A DNA stretch of 64,000 nucleotides from DAOSEK01 sp035363095 (GCA_035363095.1 DAOSEK010000006.1:19803-83802); one strand, 5' to 3'. Shown: positions 45,266-54,363, counted from the stretch's first letter. Translations and numbers: made by a program. The notes: generated by a model not told the origin, from the sequence alone.

Positions 45266-45817
45266 CTAGACCTTTAACCATTGTGTTTGATAGTAGCTTA
45301 CTTTTCCTTCTTGGTCTACAAATGCGAATACAACATTCTTTTTTGTTGAGTGGGCAATCCTGTTTTTTCCAAAAAAGCCGTATATATCAAGTTTTTTTTT
45401 TGTATTTTGTGGGAATACGAGCCATTTTGAATGGGCGTTATTCTCATCTTTATTTATTTTTGAAATATTGTTTTTATCATATACTCTAAAGGGTGCTCCA
45501 AATTTAAGTCCTGATTTTACGATATAATTTTTTTCAGTTAGGTCTTTGTATACAATATATTCATCTCTAAATGAACTATCTTTTTTACTGAATAATTTAA
45601 GTATTTCCTGAAATGTTAGGTTTTTTTTGTTTTTATCTAAAAGCAAAAGCTGTTCTTTTTGGTTTAGATAGGCTGTTTCAAGAAAACTGTATTCAATAGA
45701 ATCATTTATTTGTGTTCCTATTCCTTTTTTTAGTAGTTCTCTTGATTCGTTGCAGTTTTGGGCAATTATTCTGTTTTGTAATAGTTGTGCCTTGATTTTT
45801 TCTTTTGTGTTTTTCAT
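45266..45817 (-). CDS. endA: tRNA-splicing endonuclease
   Basis: About 183 residues from the ATG at 45817, which has GAGG 10 bp upstream; an upstream ATG at 45862 would add 15 unlikely residues. The enzyme cuts introns from pre-tRNA at bulge-helix-bulge sites. The catalytic triad is readable: Tyr in FRVYDK, His in HSKWLV and Lys in TKKNVVFAF. GLKFGAPF and the closing YYQTQWLKV are typical. The single-domain length suggests an alpha4-type enzyme, or a pair with a second subunit elsewhere. Confidence 0.92.
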   Translation of the reverse strand: MKNTKEKIKAQLLQNRIIAQNCNESRELLKKGIGTQINDSIEYSFLETAYLNQKEQLLLLDKNKKNLTFQEILKLFSKKDSSFRDEYIVYKDLTEKNYIVKSGLKFGAPFRVYDKNNISKINKDENNAHSKWLVFPQNTKKKLDIYGFFGKNRIAHSTKKNVVFAFVDQEGKVSYYQTQWLKV

Positions 45818-45968
45818 ATTTGATTTCCTCTGAATATGATGTTTTTGACAATATATTATCAAAGATTGTTATACATTATTATTTTTTAAGTTTTTTTATT
45901 TCCCTTAAATTGATATTTCATTTTTGTGAGACTATTAGCGCATTTGTATATTTTTAATTTCTATATTT

Positions 45969-46106
45969 TGATTAATTGAAAAGCATATCTCGTGTTTCAA
46001 CAAGAGGGCTTGGTACGCTTTTTTGTAATCAACAACCTCGCTTTAATACAGTGGATGCTTTTATATTACCAACATACCTTGCCGTTTAGGGTGAGCTTTG
46101 TTGATT
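45969..46106 (+). repeat. Dispersed repeat module 1, copy 4
   Basis: Core as in the other copies. AATCAACAACCTCG (46027-46040) with GTGAGCTTTGTTGATT (46091-46106), the right arm having one changed and one inserted base. TATA-like GCTTTTATATTACC in between. Module 2 follows directly. Confidence 0.85.
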
Positions 46107-46260
46107 TCATGAAATCCTTGCTCATTTGCATACGTTGGTATTTAAGGTAAAAGTAAAAAGGATGTGAAAGTGAATGGGCAAGGATTTAGGCGAGGAAAAA
46201 ACCTTCAATTATTTAGTAATTTCTTCTTTGGCATTTATGCTTAAAGGTTTTTTATTATTA
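46107..46260 (+). repeat. Dispersed repeat module 2, copy with compensated stem
   Basis: TCATGAAATCCTTGCTCATT begins it. The closing stem is AAAAAACCTT (46195-46204) with AAGGTTTTTT (46244-46253), ten perfect pairs. Relative to AACCTC/GAGGTT in other copies, both sides of the last pair have changed (C-G to T-A). Confidence 0.72.
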
Positions 46261-46333
46261 GTTTTTCCTTATTTATTAAATAGTAATCTGGTAGCTAAAG
46301 TTTTTTTAAAAATCAGCACGCAGTTATGTTTTC

Positions 46334-48808
46334 TTGATGAAAATCTTTTCGAAAATTAATATGAAAATCCGAGTTTTTCACAAAAGTATTAGAGTAACTG
46401 TTTTATTTAAAGCTAACTATTTTGTTTTTATGAAACTACTAGGATTCGGTTTGAATGTAAGCACTGTTAATTCTTTTGGCATTTTTAAAGGGGTTGATGT
46501 TAGAAAAGACAATTTTAAAAAAGACAATTTTAAGAGGAATACTCATGCGGTTTTTAGACTGTTTTTGTTTTTGAGTTTATGTTTTTTGTTTACAACTATT
46601 TGTTATTCTCAATATTCTCAAAGTGAGCTTATTGCTCCTCAATGCATCTATATCTCAGAGATAATGTATAATCCGACAGGTGATGATAATCTTTTGGAGT
46701 TTGTGGAGATTTGTAATATTTGTAATTCTAGTGTGTCTTTAAAGGGTGTTGTGTTAAACGGGGTGAGTTATGCATTTGCTGATGACTCTGTAATAGGTTC
46801 TAAGGATTTTGTGATTGTTTCAAAAAGCTGTTATAATCAAGGAGATTTCTGCTCACAGCATCCTGAGTTGGTGGATAAGACTTTTTGCTGTTTTAGTGGT
46901 GTTTTGACTAACACATTTAAAACACTTGAGTTAAGCTACAATTCTTTGGTTTTTGATAGCTTTTCATATGTCGGGGCTTCAAAAGAGAATTATTCAGCAC
47001 AGAGATTTTCTAATAAAACAGAGTTTTCAATGCCTTATGGAACTCCTGGCGTTTGTTATATAACTCCGCCGTTTTTAGATTTATCAGACCAAGATAATGG
47101 CGGTTTTGCCAATGAAAGCGTAACTAATGGGAGTGTAGCAAATGAGAGTACAGGCGATGAGGGGCTAGTAAATGAGAGTGCGGGTAATGACTACCTAGTT
47201 AATGAGAGCAATAATAATGAAAGTTCGAATAATTATGGTAATGCTTCAAATCAGGATAATCAAACAAACAGCAGTGAAATAAATAATGAGAGTGAAACAG
47301 ATACTAATCAATCAGGTCAAAACCTAACAAATCAAAGCTTTGGAAACGATAATCAAACTGCTCAAAATCTAACAAACCAAAGTCAGAATACAGCTAATCA
47401 AACAAATCAAAGTAATACAAATCTCACAGAACAAAACCAACTAAACCAGAGCAATCAAAGCAATCAAAGCAATGAGAGTAATCAAAGCTGTCTTGATGGA
47501 TGGATTTATATCTATGCGCCATTAATAATTAATGAGAGCTCAACAAATTATACCCTTACTTTGAACGCACCAAAGGGCTGTAGTTACTATTATGAGTATG
47601 AGGTTTTGGACCTTTGCGGGAATATTGTGAGGAGTTTAAGGGAAAGTACAAGTTTTGGAAAGAAATCATTTACTCCTTCAACAAATTGCTGTGCTTATCA
47701 GATAAATGCCTATTTGTATGAGAATAGTGAAAGGATTTTAGTGAATAATTCAACTTCTTATATGATTAAGCCAAGCTCTTGTGCAGTGGATAAGCAAACA
47801 GAGCGTTTTGTAGATTTTTCAAGGAGTAATAATAATATAAGATTTGGATTTTATGTTGAAGAACCACTAAGCGTAAAAGAGCAGATTGAGAAGATTAGTT
47901 TCTCTATTAAGGTAAAAAAGGCAAGCTCTAAGACTCTTCAGAATTTTTTAAAAGGGACTTTGAATGTAACAAGTGATTATTCATATTTTGTTTCTGAGTT
48001 TGATGAGGATGTAATATGCAAGAATTTTCAAGGCGCTTCTTCTGTGTTTTTGAGTGGGAAGATAAATAAGGAAGAGTTTGAAGAGGAGATAGAGATAAAT
48101 TGTTCAAAAGAAGCTGAGTTGTCAATTAACACATCTGCAAATGGTGATAAAAACAGTTCAGATACTATTAAAAATATTTCAAATCAAACAAATTCAAAAT
48201 TAAGTGCTGTTAATGAACTTCTTAGGTCTATTTTTCAGATAAAATCATTTTATACTCTTAAAAAGAATTTTTCAGATAATATCTCGCTTTTTTTTAACAC
48301 AGAGTTTAATGAAAGTGTTTTAGGGGATCTTTATGGATATATTTTAGAAGAGCCTTTTAAAATAAGCCCTGGAAAAAACGAGCTGGTTTTTCCGTTCAAA
48401 AAGGGAAGTGGAAAGCTTTATCTTTTGGTGTTTAATGCAAGCGAGGTGTTTGGAATTAAAGAATTGAACTACTCTTTTTCGGGTTTTAAAGGGATTGATG
48501 ATGTTCAAGAAATAAATGATGCACAAAAAAATATTGATGATTTAAAATCAGAGTCACTTTCTAAGTTTTCAGGGCTTTTGTTAGGAATACCAAATAATTC
48601 TTTGGATTTGAATGATGGGTTAGTTAATGGTGTTAATTCTTCAGTTTTGAAATCTAAGGATAAGAACAATACTAGTGATACTTCTTTAATTAGTGGAAAA
48701 GTAGTTTTAAGTAAAAATCTTAAATCTAATGATTTGTTCTTAGGGATTTTAGGGATAGGCACATTCTCAGGTTTATCTTATGGGCTTTACAGGTTTACTA
48801 AGAAATAG
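46334..48808 (+). CDS. Lamin-tail-domain surface protein, N-glycosylation-rich
   Basis: Up to 824 residues; the true start is uncertain because the export signal (FRLFLFLSLCFLFTTICYS) is at about 73-92, so the ATG at 46334 or 46436 or an unusual codon nearer the signal could start it. At about 100-230 a lamin-tail domain is visible (YISEIMYNPTGDDNLLEFVE, VVLNGVSYAFADDSVIGSKD). Residues about 256-386 are Asn/Gln/Ser repeats with many N-x-S/T sites. A C-terminal helix (about 798-820) may anchor it, preceded by ISGKVVLSKN. Lamin-tail domains in prokaryotes are found on secreted proteins; binding partner unknown. Confidence 0.8.
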   Translation: MMKIFSKINMKIRVFHKSIRVTVLFKANYFVFMKLLGFGLNVSTVNSFGIFKGVDVRKDNFKKDNFKRNTHAVFRLFLFLSLCFLFTTICYSQYSQSELIAPQCIYISEIMYNPTGDDNLLEFVEICNICNSSVSLKGVVLNGVSYAFADDSVIGSKDFVIVSKSCYNQGDFCSQHPELVDKTFCCFSGVLTNTFKTLELSYNSLVFDSFSYVGASKENYSAQRFSNKTEFSMPYGTPGVCYITPPFLDLSDQDNGGFANESVTNGSVANESTGDEGLVNESAGNDYLVNESNNNESSNNYGNASNQDNQTNSSEINNESETDTNQSGQNLTNQSFGNDNQTAQNLTNQSQNTANQTNQSNTNLTEQNQLNQSNQSNQSNESNQSCLDGWIYIYAPLIINESSTNYTLTLNAPKGCSYYYEYEVLDLCGNIVRSLRESTSFGKKSFTPSTNCCAYQINAYLYENSERILVNNSTSYMIKPSSCAVDKQTERFVDFSRSNNNIRFGFYVEEPLSVKEQIEKISFSIKVKKASSKTLQNFLKGTLNVTSDYSYFVSEFDEDVICKNFQGASSVFLSGKINKEEFEEEIEINCSKEAELSINTSANGDKNSSDTIKNISNQTNSKLSAVNELLRSIFQIKSFYTLKKNFSDNISLFFNTEFNESVLGDLYGYILEEPFKISPGKNELVFPFKKGSGKLYLLVFNASEVFGIKELNYSFSGFKGIDDVQEINDAQKNIDDLKSESLSKFSGLLLGIPNNSLDLNDGLVNGVNSSVLKSKDKNNTSDTSLISGKVVLSKNLKSNDLFLGILGIGTFSGLSYGLYRFTKK

Positions 48809-48810
48809 AG

Positions 48811-48990
48811 TGACCTTTAAGAAAAAAATTTCCTGTCAAAGGTAAAAAATCTGAGCAAAAAAGAAAAAAAACACTAAGAAAGTTTAATAATATCTGTAAG
48901 GCGACTATAAGAGTTTCAGATATGGCGATAGCCTACACAAAGACATTTAGGTCAAAGAAGAAGGCTAAAGAATGGTTAGACAGATGGTAA
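48811..48990 (+). pseudogene. Short basic reading-frame remnant without a start
   Basis: The frame 48814-48990 reads KKFPVKGKKSEQKRKKTLRK, then FNNICKATIRVSDMAIAYT and FRSKKKAKEWLDRW before a stop. Composition looks protein-like, but no start codon or ribosome site precedes it (only a 21-codon ATG inside). It may be the end of a lost gene. Confidence 0.3.
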
Positions 48991-49014
48991 AACATCATCA
49001 AGCTTTGATTTTGT

Positions 49015-49135
49015 GAAGTACTGATCATGTTGCATACTTTGCTCTTAAGACATAAAGTTTGAATAGATGGATTCATGCAAGGATTAACCTCGAATATTTA
49101 CTAGATGCCTCGACATTTATCCCGAGGTTTTTAAT
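49015..49135 (+). repeat. Dispersed repeat module 2, standalone copy
   Basis: Contains CATAAAGTTTGAATAGATGG, CATGCAAGGATTAACCTCGA and ATCCCGAGGTTTTT. AACCTCG (49086-49092) pairs with CGAGGTT (49123-49129). The 3' end touches the stop codon of the convergent methyltransferase gene. Confidence 0.78.
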
Positions 49136-50216
49136 TTTTATTTATCTTGTAGAGTTCTATTATGAGATGTCCCTGAGAGATTTTTGTAATTGGTTTTGTT
49201 ATAAATCCATATTCAGTTAATGGATGGTCAAGCTTATCAGTTGCATAGAAAATTTTAGCATTCTTCTTTAGGATTGCATCAAGGTATTTATAGAAATCTT
49301 TTAAGGAATTATTATATTTTTGGGGGAAGCTTATTATTGAGTCTATTGAGTTGTTTTGCATGGTTAGATCTATCCATTTGAGCTCTTTTCTTGTGAATCT
49401 TATGTCTTTGTGAAGCATGGCAATTTTTGCGTTCTTTTTTGTTGAGATAAGATTTGATGGTGAGGTATCAGATGCTATTATGTTAATTTTGTTTTTTGAA
49501 TGTTTGAGATTTTTTTTGTCAAGTGAGTTTAGGTAGTTCTCGGTTTCAAAATCAAAAAAGGAATTGTTAAATATCTCTTTTCTAAAGAAGTTATGAGATG
49601 ATTTTTTAAGAAAGTAGCTTAGTTCTATTGCGATTGTGCCATCGCTACAAAATGGGTCAAAGTAGGTTTTTTCAGGGCTTGGATTTAGATGAGAAATTAG
49701 TGTAAATGCTGTGATTGGATGGATTGTTCTAGGGTTAATAAAAACCTTGTAATCTCTTTTTGAGAAATCAAATGAAAAGATGTCTTTGGCATAGATTATT
49801 TCGTTTTTGTTTTCATCAATTATTACTATTATTTTGTTATTTGAGTTGTATTTTATTCTAAGCGTTTGTTCTAAGGCTTTTATTATAGTTTTTCTTAATT
49901 GCTCATTTTCTGAGTATACTTCAAGGGAGAAGAATTCATCATTATCTAAGAGCTCTTTTGGCACATTAAGAGATGCTATTTTGATTTCTGTATCGCTATT
50001 TTGATTGTTTAGTATGTCTTTTGGGAGGGTTTCAATGGAGAGGATTTTGCAGATTCTTTTAGAGCCTTGAGAGAAATAGGCAAATTGTAAAAGCTCTTTT
50101 TTACCTGCATCAAATTTGGCGTGAAAATCTCCTATTAAAGATTTTATTCCAAAAGAGGAAAGCTCTTTTGAGAGGGCTTTTTGCGCTCCGTTAAGGGTTA
50201 GGCTCAGAAATTCCAT
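49131..50216 (-). CDS. THUMP-type class I RNA methyltransferase, diverged
   Basis: About 361 residues from the ATG at 50216 (a TTG at 50234 is also in frame). The N-terminal half resembles a ferredoxin-like/THUMP RNA-binding region; the catalytic half begins INPRTIHPITAFTLISHLNP, then motif I as YFDPFCSDGTIAIELS. This matches the Trm14/RlmL-type N2-guanine methyltransferases. However, the catalytic (N/D)PPY motif IV is not found where expected (SIISFPQKYNN stands in its place). The substrate is therefore unsure and the enzyme could be altered or inactive. It overlaps the end of gyrA by 26 bp. Confidence 0.75.
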   Translation of the reverse strand: MEFLSLTLNGAQKALSKELSSFGIKSLIGDFHAKFDAGKKELLQFAYFSQGSKRICKILSIETLPKDILNNQNSDTEIKIASLNVPKELLDNDEFFSLEVYSENEQLRKTIIKALEQTLRIKYNSNNKIIVIIDENKNEIIYAKDIFSFDFSKRDYKVFINPRTIHPITAFTLISHLNPSPEKTYFDPFCSDGTIAIELSYFLKKSSHNFFRKEIFNNSFFDFETENYLNSLDKKNLKHSKNKINIIASDTSPSNLISTKKNAKIAMLHKDIRFTRKELKWIDLTMQNNSIDSIISFPQKYNNSLKDFYKYLDAILKKNAKIFYATDKLDHPLTEYGFITKPITKISQGHLIIELYKINKN

Positions 50217-52680
50217 TTTGGTCGATTTTAGCAAATGATACTACAAAGTCATCTTCTGAAAGCCTTATTATTCTTACTCCTTGAGAGTTTCTTCCTACTG
50301 TTGAGATATCCAAAACCTTTGTTCTTATTGCTGTTCCATTGTTTGTGACTACTATTATTTCGTCATTTTCTAAAACAGGGATAGCGTAGGCGATTTTACC
50401 TGTTTTTTCATTAACCTTCATATTGATTACTCCTTTTCCACCTCTGCCGGTGAGCCGATACTTTAGTGAAGGAGTTCTTTTTCCATAGCCTTTTTCGCTA
50501 ATGGTCAGTATCTCATGGCTTTCATCACAGACAATTGCTCCCACTATTTGATCATTTTTTCTAAGTCGCATTCCGATTACGCCCATTGAAGACCTTCCTG
50601 TGGGTCTTATGGTTTTTTCAAAGAATCGTATTGCATAGCCTTCTTTTGAACAGAGGATTAGCTGTGAAGCCCCGTCTGTTTTGATTACATCCACAAGGTT
50701 GTCATCTTCTTTTAGGCTTATTGCAATTATACCACCTTTCCTTGGGTTTGCAAAATTGCTAAGGGCAGTCTTTTTTATAAAGCCTTTTTTTGTAGCGAAT
50801 ACAAGGTATCCTTCCTGCTCTATTTCTCTTATTGGAAGAACGGCACTTACCTTTTCATCAAGGGATAATTCTACGAGATTTATTATCGCTTTTCCTTTAG
50901 CATACCTTGATGATTCAGGCACTTGATAAGCTTTTATCCAATGCACCCTTCCTTTGTTTGTGAATATTAAAAGATAGCTGTGGGTTGTGGTTTTAAAGAT
51001 GTCTTTTACAAGGTCTTCTTCTGTGGTTGTTGTGGCAGTTATTCCTTTTCCCCCTCTCTTTTGGGTTCTGTATTCATCAGGGCTTAGTCTTTTAATATAC
51101 CCGTTTTTTGTGATTGTGATTATTACATCGGTTTCTTCTATTAGGTCTTCAATCTCTAAGTCTATCTGCTCGGAATCTAAGATATTTGTTTTTCTATCAT
51201 CGCCGTATTTTTGGATGATTTCACTTAACTCTTCTTTTATTATTTTTAAGATATTGATTCTTGAGGATAATATCTCTTCGAGTGTCTTGATGAGTTCAAC
51301 AGTCTCTTTGTAATCGTTTTTTACCTTGTCTTGCTCTAAAGCGGTGATTCTTTGCAATCTCATCTGAAGGATTGCTGTTGCCTGAATATCTGAAAGTGAG
51401 AAGTTTTCAAATAATGCTTGTTTTGCATCCTGTACGCTTTTTGAGTTTTTGATTAATTCTATTGTTTTGTCAAGGTTTTCTAGTGCTATTAAAAGCCCTT
51501 TTAGAACGTGCTCTTTTTCTTTTGCTTTATTTAGGTCAAATATGGTTTTTCTTCTTACAACATTTTCTCTATGTTCTATGAAGTAAAGCAATACTTCCCT
51601 AATTCCTAGAGTCATTGGCCTATTGTTTACAAGGACTACTGTGTTTATTCCAAAAGTAGTTTGATAGCTTGAATTTTTTTCAATCTGGTTTCTTATTATC
51701 TCTTCGTTTGCATCTGCCTTTAAGTCTAAAGCAATCCTTATCCCTTCTCTGTTTGATTCATCTCTTATATCTACTACTCCTTCAATTTTTTTGTCTTTTA
51801 TTGCTGATGCAAGCTGTTCGATTAAAGAGGTTTTATTTAGCATGTAGGGGATTTCTTTTATGATGAGCCTTCTTCTTTTTCCTTTGTCTTCAAGCTCCAT
51901 TTTTCCCCTTACAACAACCCTTCCTCTACCGGTATTCATTGCGTGCAGGATTCCGTTTCTTCCTACAATCTCTCCACCAGTTGGAAAATCAGGTCCAGGG
52001 ATTATTTTTACAAGTTCATCATTTCCCATATCAGGGTTATCTATTAAAGCTGATACTGCAAGGCAGGTTTCTTTTATGTTATGCGGAGGGATGTTTGTTG
52101 CCATTCCTACTGCGATACCTGAAGAACCATTTATTATTAGGTTAGGGATTTTTGAGGGTAAGACTGATGGTTCTTTTAGCGAGCCATCAAAGTTTTCAAC
52201 GAAATCTACTGTTTCTTTGTCAATATCTGATAGGAGTTCTCCTGCAATCCTTCCAAGCCTTGCTTCTGTATATCTCATTGCTGCAGCAGAATCACCATCA
52301 ATGCTTCCAAAATTTCCTTGCCCATCTACTAATGGGTATCTTAAAGAGAAATCCTGAGCCATTCTAACTAATGTGTCATATATTGCAGAGTCTCCATGAG
52401 GGTGATATTTACCCATACAGTCTCCTACAATTCTTGCGCATTTTTTGTAGGGCTTGTTATGAAAAACACCTAATTCGTTCATGGAGTAAAGAATTCTTCT
52501 ATGAACAGGTTTAAGGCCGTCTCTTACATCAGGGATTGCCCTTCCAACTATTACAGACATTGCGTAGTCTATGTAACAGCTCTTCATTTCAGTTTCAATT
52601 TCTCTTGAGAATACTAAGCCCTGCTCTTCTTTTAGGGCATTTGATTTTGTTTGTTCATCAGCGTTTTTTTCGTCGGCCAT
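50191..52680 (-). CDS. gyrA: DNA gyrase subunit A
   Basis: 829 residues, full length. Bacterial-type type IIA topoisomerase subunit that with GyrB adds negative supercoils. The breakage-reunion domain starts with SCYIDYAMSVIVGRAIPDVR, with KYHPHGDSAIYDTL and the catalytic Tyr137 in AAAMRYTEARLG. The C-terminal beta-pinwheel has the GyrA box QKRGGKG (about 538), which marks a true gyrase instead of topoisomerase IV. A charged N-terminal tail of about 20 residues precedes the domain. gyrB is not in this window. Archaeal gyrases derive from bacteria by ancient transfer (established knowledge). Confidence 0.97.
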   Translation of the reverse strand: MADEKNADEQTKSNALKEEQGLVFSREIETEMKSCYIDYAMSVIVGRAIPDVRDGLKPVHRRILYSMNELGVFHNKPYKKCARIVGDCMGKYHPHGDSAIYDTLVRMAQDFSLRYPLVDGQGNFGSIDGDSAAAMRYTEARLGRIAGELLSDIDKETVDFVENFDGSLKEPSVLPSKIPNLIINGSSGIAVGMATNIPPHNIKETCLAVSALIDNPDMGNDELVKIIPGPDFPTGGEIVGRNGILHAMNTGRGRVVVRGKMELEDKGKRRRLIIKEIPYMLNKTSLIEQLASAIKDKKIEGVVDIRDESNREGIRIALDLKADANEEIIRNQIEKNSSYQTTFGINTVVLVNNRPMTLGIREVLLYFIEHRENVVRRKTIFDLNKAKEKEHVLKGLLIALENLDKTIELIKNSKSVQDAKQALFENFSLSDIQATAILQMRLQRITALEQDKVKNDYKETVELIKTLEEILSSRINILKIIKEELSEIIQKYGDDRKTNILDSEQIDLEIEDLIEETDVIITITKNGYIKRLSPDEYRTQKRGGKGITATTTTEEDLVKDIFKTTTHSYLLIFTNKGRVHWIKAYQVPESSRYAKGKAIINLVELSLDEKVSAVLPIREIEQEGYLVFATKKGFIKKTALSNFANPRKGGIIAISLKEDDNLVDVIKTDGASQLILCSKEGYAIRFFEKTIRPTGRSSMGVIGMRLRKNDQIVGAIVCDESHEILTISEKGYGKRTPSLKYRLTGRGGKGVINMKVNEKTGKIAYAIPVLENDEIIVVTNNGTAIRTKVLDISTVGRNSQGVRIIRLSEDDFVVSFAKIDQNGISEPNP

Positions 52681-52862
52681 TTTACAAATAGTGCCATTAC
52701 GGCTTTATTTATATAGCTTTTGTTTGTCGAGATAAAATAATGGATTATTTAATAACAGAAATCGATTTCAGGGAGCTATTTTTTTAAGATTTAAATGACG
52801 GATTCACGGATGAATATGCTTGATTAGTAATAAGATACTTTGAAGTTACTCAAAGGTTATTT

Positions 52863-53120
52863 TTAGTTGAGATTTTTGTATATGATCTTTCTATGCCCTA
52901 TTTTTACAACAAGTACAAGAAGTTTATCTTTTTTCAGATCAACAATTAGCCTGTAATCTCCAACTCTGAATTTGTAGCATTGTTCTCCAACTAATCTTTT
53001 TAGGTATCTTTCAGGCACAATTCTTAGTCTTTCCAGCGCAAGGATAATTCGTTCTCTTTCTTTTGACTCTAATTTGTCAATAAATTTTTCTACGCTACAG
53101 GATAGTATTACTTCGTACAC
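52863..53120 (-). CDS. RelE/ParE-family toxin
   Basis: 85 residues. The fold pattern of RelE toxins is seen: a long helical N-terminal half (SVEKFIDKLESKERERIILA), LVGEQCYKFRVGDYRLIVDL in the centre, and VKIGHRKIIYKNL at the end. Such toxins cleave mRNA on the ribosome. It lies 32 bp after the antitoxin gene. The conserved Arg and His near the end are present, so it may be active. Confidence 0.88.
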   Translation of the reverse strand: MYEVILSCSVEKFIDKLESKERERIILALERLRIVPERYLKRLVGEQCYKFRVGDYRLIVDLKKDKLLVLVVKIGHRKIIYKNLN

Positions 53121-53152
53121 TAAAATCTCACCTTATTAGTATGAAAAGAGCA

Positions 53153-53377
53153 TTATTTCGTGTTGTACTTTTTTTTTAAATCTGAAAGCGTTATAAATTG
53201 CCCTTTAGAAATCTCTTTTCTTGAAATAGCAATGTCTTTTTTTGTTTGTTTTGATAACTCTTTAGTATCTTCAATAATATTCCAGATTACCTCTTCATAG
53301 GTCTCTCTATTGAAAAGCTTCATTTTGTTTAGCTCTTGTTGTAAATCTGAACTGATTTGAATGGTTGTTTGCGCCAT
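53153..53377 (-). CDS. Antitoxin partner of the RelE-type toxin
   Basis: 74 residues. The start MAQTTIQISSDLQQELNKMK is a ribbon-helix-helix-like DNA-binding strand and helix; the C-terminal end (ISKGQFITLSDLKKKY) is the toxin-wrapping pattern ('I-x-x-G-x-x-I/T-x-L-x-x-L') common in archaeal RelE antitoxins. First gene of the pair, as usual. A palindromic operator lies 8 bp upstream. Confidence 0.82.
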   Translation of the reverse strand: MAQTTIQISSDLQQELNKMKLFNRETYEEVIWNIIEDTKELSKQTKKDIAISRKEISKGQFITLSDLKKKYNTK

Positions 53378-53384
53378 AGCATAT

Positions 53385-53412
53385 TATAACTTGTTATAGT
53401 ATAAATAGTTTT
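53385..53412 (-). promoter_or_regulatory. TATA box and palindromic operator of the toxin-antitoxin pair
   Basis: TATAAC-TT-GTTATA (53385-53398) is a perfect inverted repeat between the antitoxin ATG and a minus-strand TATA-like ATTTATACTAT (about 53402-53412). Its position would let the antitoxin block transcription, the usual autoregulation of such modules. Confidence 0.6.
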
Positions 53413-53509
53413 CGCTTGTTTTGTTATCTAATCAAGGTTTTATTCAATAAATGCAAAACAGGATTCAAAGAGTCATAGCGCACTTTTTTTATTTTAGAAT
53501 GGTAATAAA

Positions 53510-53522
53510 CTTTTATATAATG
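53510..53522 (+). promoter_or_regulatory. TATA-box promoter of the coiled-coil operon
   Basis: CTTTTATATAATG lies about 55 bp before the ATG at 53574, with GGGGG 6-10 bp before the start as ribosome site. Confidence 0.5.
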
Positions 53523-53573
53523 CTTTGTTGATTAGTTGGTTATATTGTATCTATTTTTAAGTAGGGGGTTTAA

Positions 53574-54146
53574 ATGGGATTATTCGGATTTGGCAAAAAG
53601 AAAGAGATTGCACAAAAGGTAAATGAGGAAGTAAGTGGCTTTACTCCTGCCGAAGAAACTATAGTTAGCGGGCAAAGTGACCACGATTTGAATTGGGATG
53701 AGGCGCTTCCAAGCTTTAAGCAATCTGATAGTTTAGATGTTCCAATCACAAGGATTCCTCAGGAGAGGGATAGTAATCTTGATTTTTTGGCAATGGATGC
53801 GAATCTTAAAGAAACAGTTTTTCCTCAAGAGCCAATTTTTCAAGAGGTTCAAAAGCCTGTCGATGTTAGTCTTTCCAAAGAAGAAGTGGTCAGTTCTAAA
53901 GGGGATAGCTCTTTTGTTAAGGGAAATTCGATTTTTATGGATGAGGAGAGCTATGCTTCTTTTTATTTTTTGCTTGAAGAGATTAAAAAGGGCTTTTTAG
54001 AGATTTCAAAGGGGAAAGCCCAAGCTAGGGGTTTTGAGAATGGATTGAAGTTAAGTTCAAATGAGATGGCTAAGTCTGTTTCTAATATTGCCAAGCTTTC
54101 GCTTGAATGTGAAGAGGTTATTAAGAAAGGAGGGGAGTCAGCATGA
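53574..54146 (+). CDS. Conserved DPANN-type protein, MGLFGFGKKK start
   Basis: 190 residues, function unknown. A short basic start (MGLFGFGKKK) could touch the membrane or a partner; an acidic, Pro-containing middle (about 25-115) is probably disordered; the last 60 residues form a helix (SYASFYFLLEEIKKGFLEIS, GFENGLKLSSNEMAKSVSNI). I recall similar two- or three-gene sets in DPANN genomes. Its stop overlaps the next ATG by four bases. Confidence 0.72.
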   Translation: MGLFGFGKKKEIAQKVNEEVSGFTPAEETIVSGQSDHDLNWDEALPSFKQSDSLDVPITRIPQERDSNLDFLAMDANLKETVFPQEPIFQEVQKPVDVSLSKEEVVSSKGDSSFVKGNSIFMDEESYASFYFLLEEIKKGFLEISKGKAQARGFENGLKLSSNEMAKSVSNIAKLSLECEEVIKKGGESA

Positions 54147-54358
54147 GCGTGCCTGTTTTTGTAAGGATTGATGATTATAAGAAATTAACAGATGATGTTG
54201 ATAGGATTAAGGGAAAGATTGCTTTGGCTAAGGAGAAGTTTGAGACTATAAAACAAATCCGAGAGGAAGAAGATTTGTTGTATAATAAATGGGTTGAAAG
54301 CTTAAAGGAGCTTGAGCAAAAGCTTGATTTGGTTGAGTCAAAGATTCCAAGGGTGTAG
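54143..54358 (+). CDS. Small coiled-coil protein
   Basis: 71 residues, starting VPVFVRIDDYKKLTDDVDRI and then continuously helical with heptad-like spacing (about 15-68). It is translationally coupled (ATGA) to the gene before it and lies 5 bp before the next, so the three probably form a complex. In related genomes I recall the PVFVKIDxY motif fused to or following the first protein. No function known. Confidence 0.72.
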   Translation: MSVPVFVRIDDYKKLTDDVDRIKGKIALAKEKFETIKQIREEEDLLYNKWVESLKELEQKLDLVESKIPRV

Positions 54359-54363
54359 AAAGA

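Noticed and set aside
10828..46260. CRISPR array or insertion sequence as explanation for the dispersed repeats
   Set aside because: The copies are kilobases apart with no spacers, no cas or transposase genes, and no target-site duplications that I can see.
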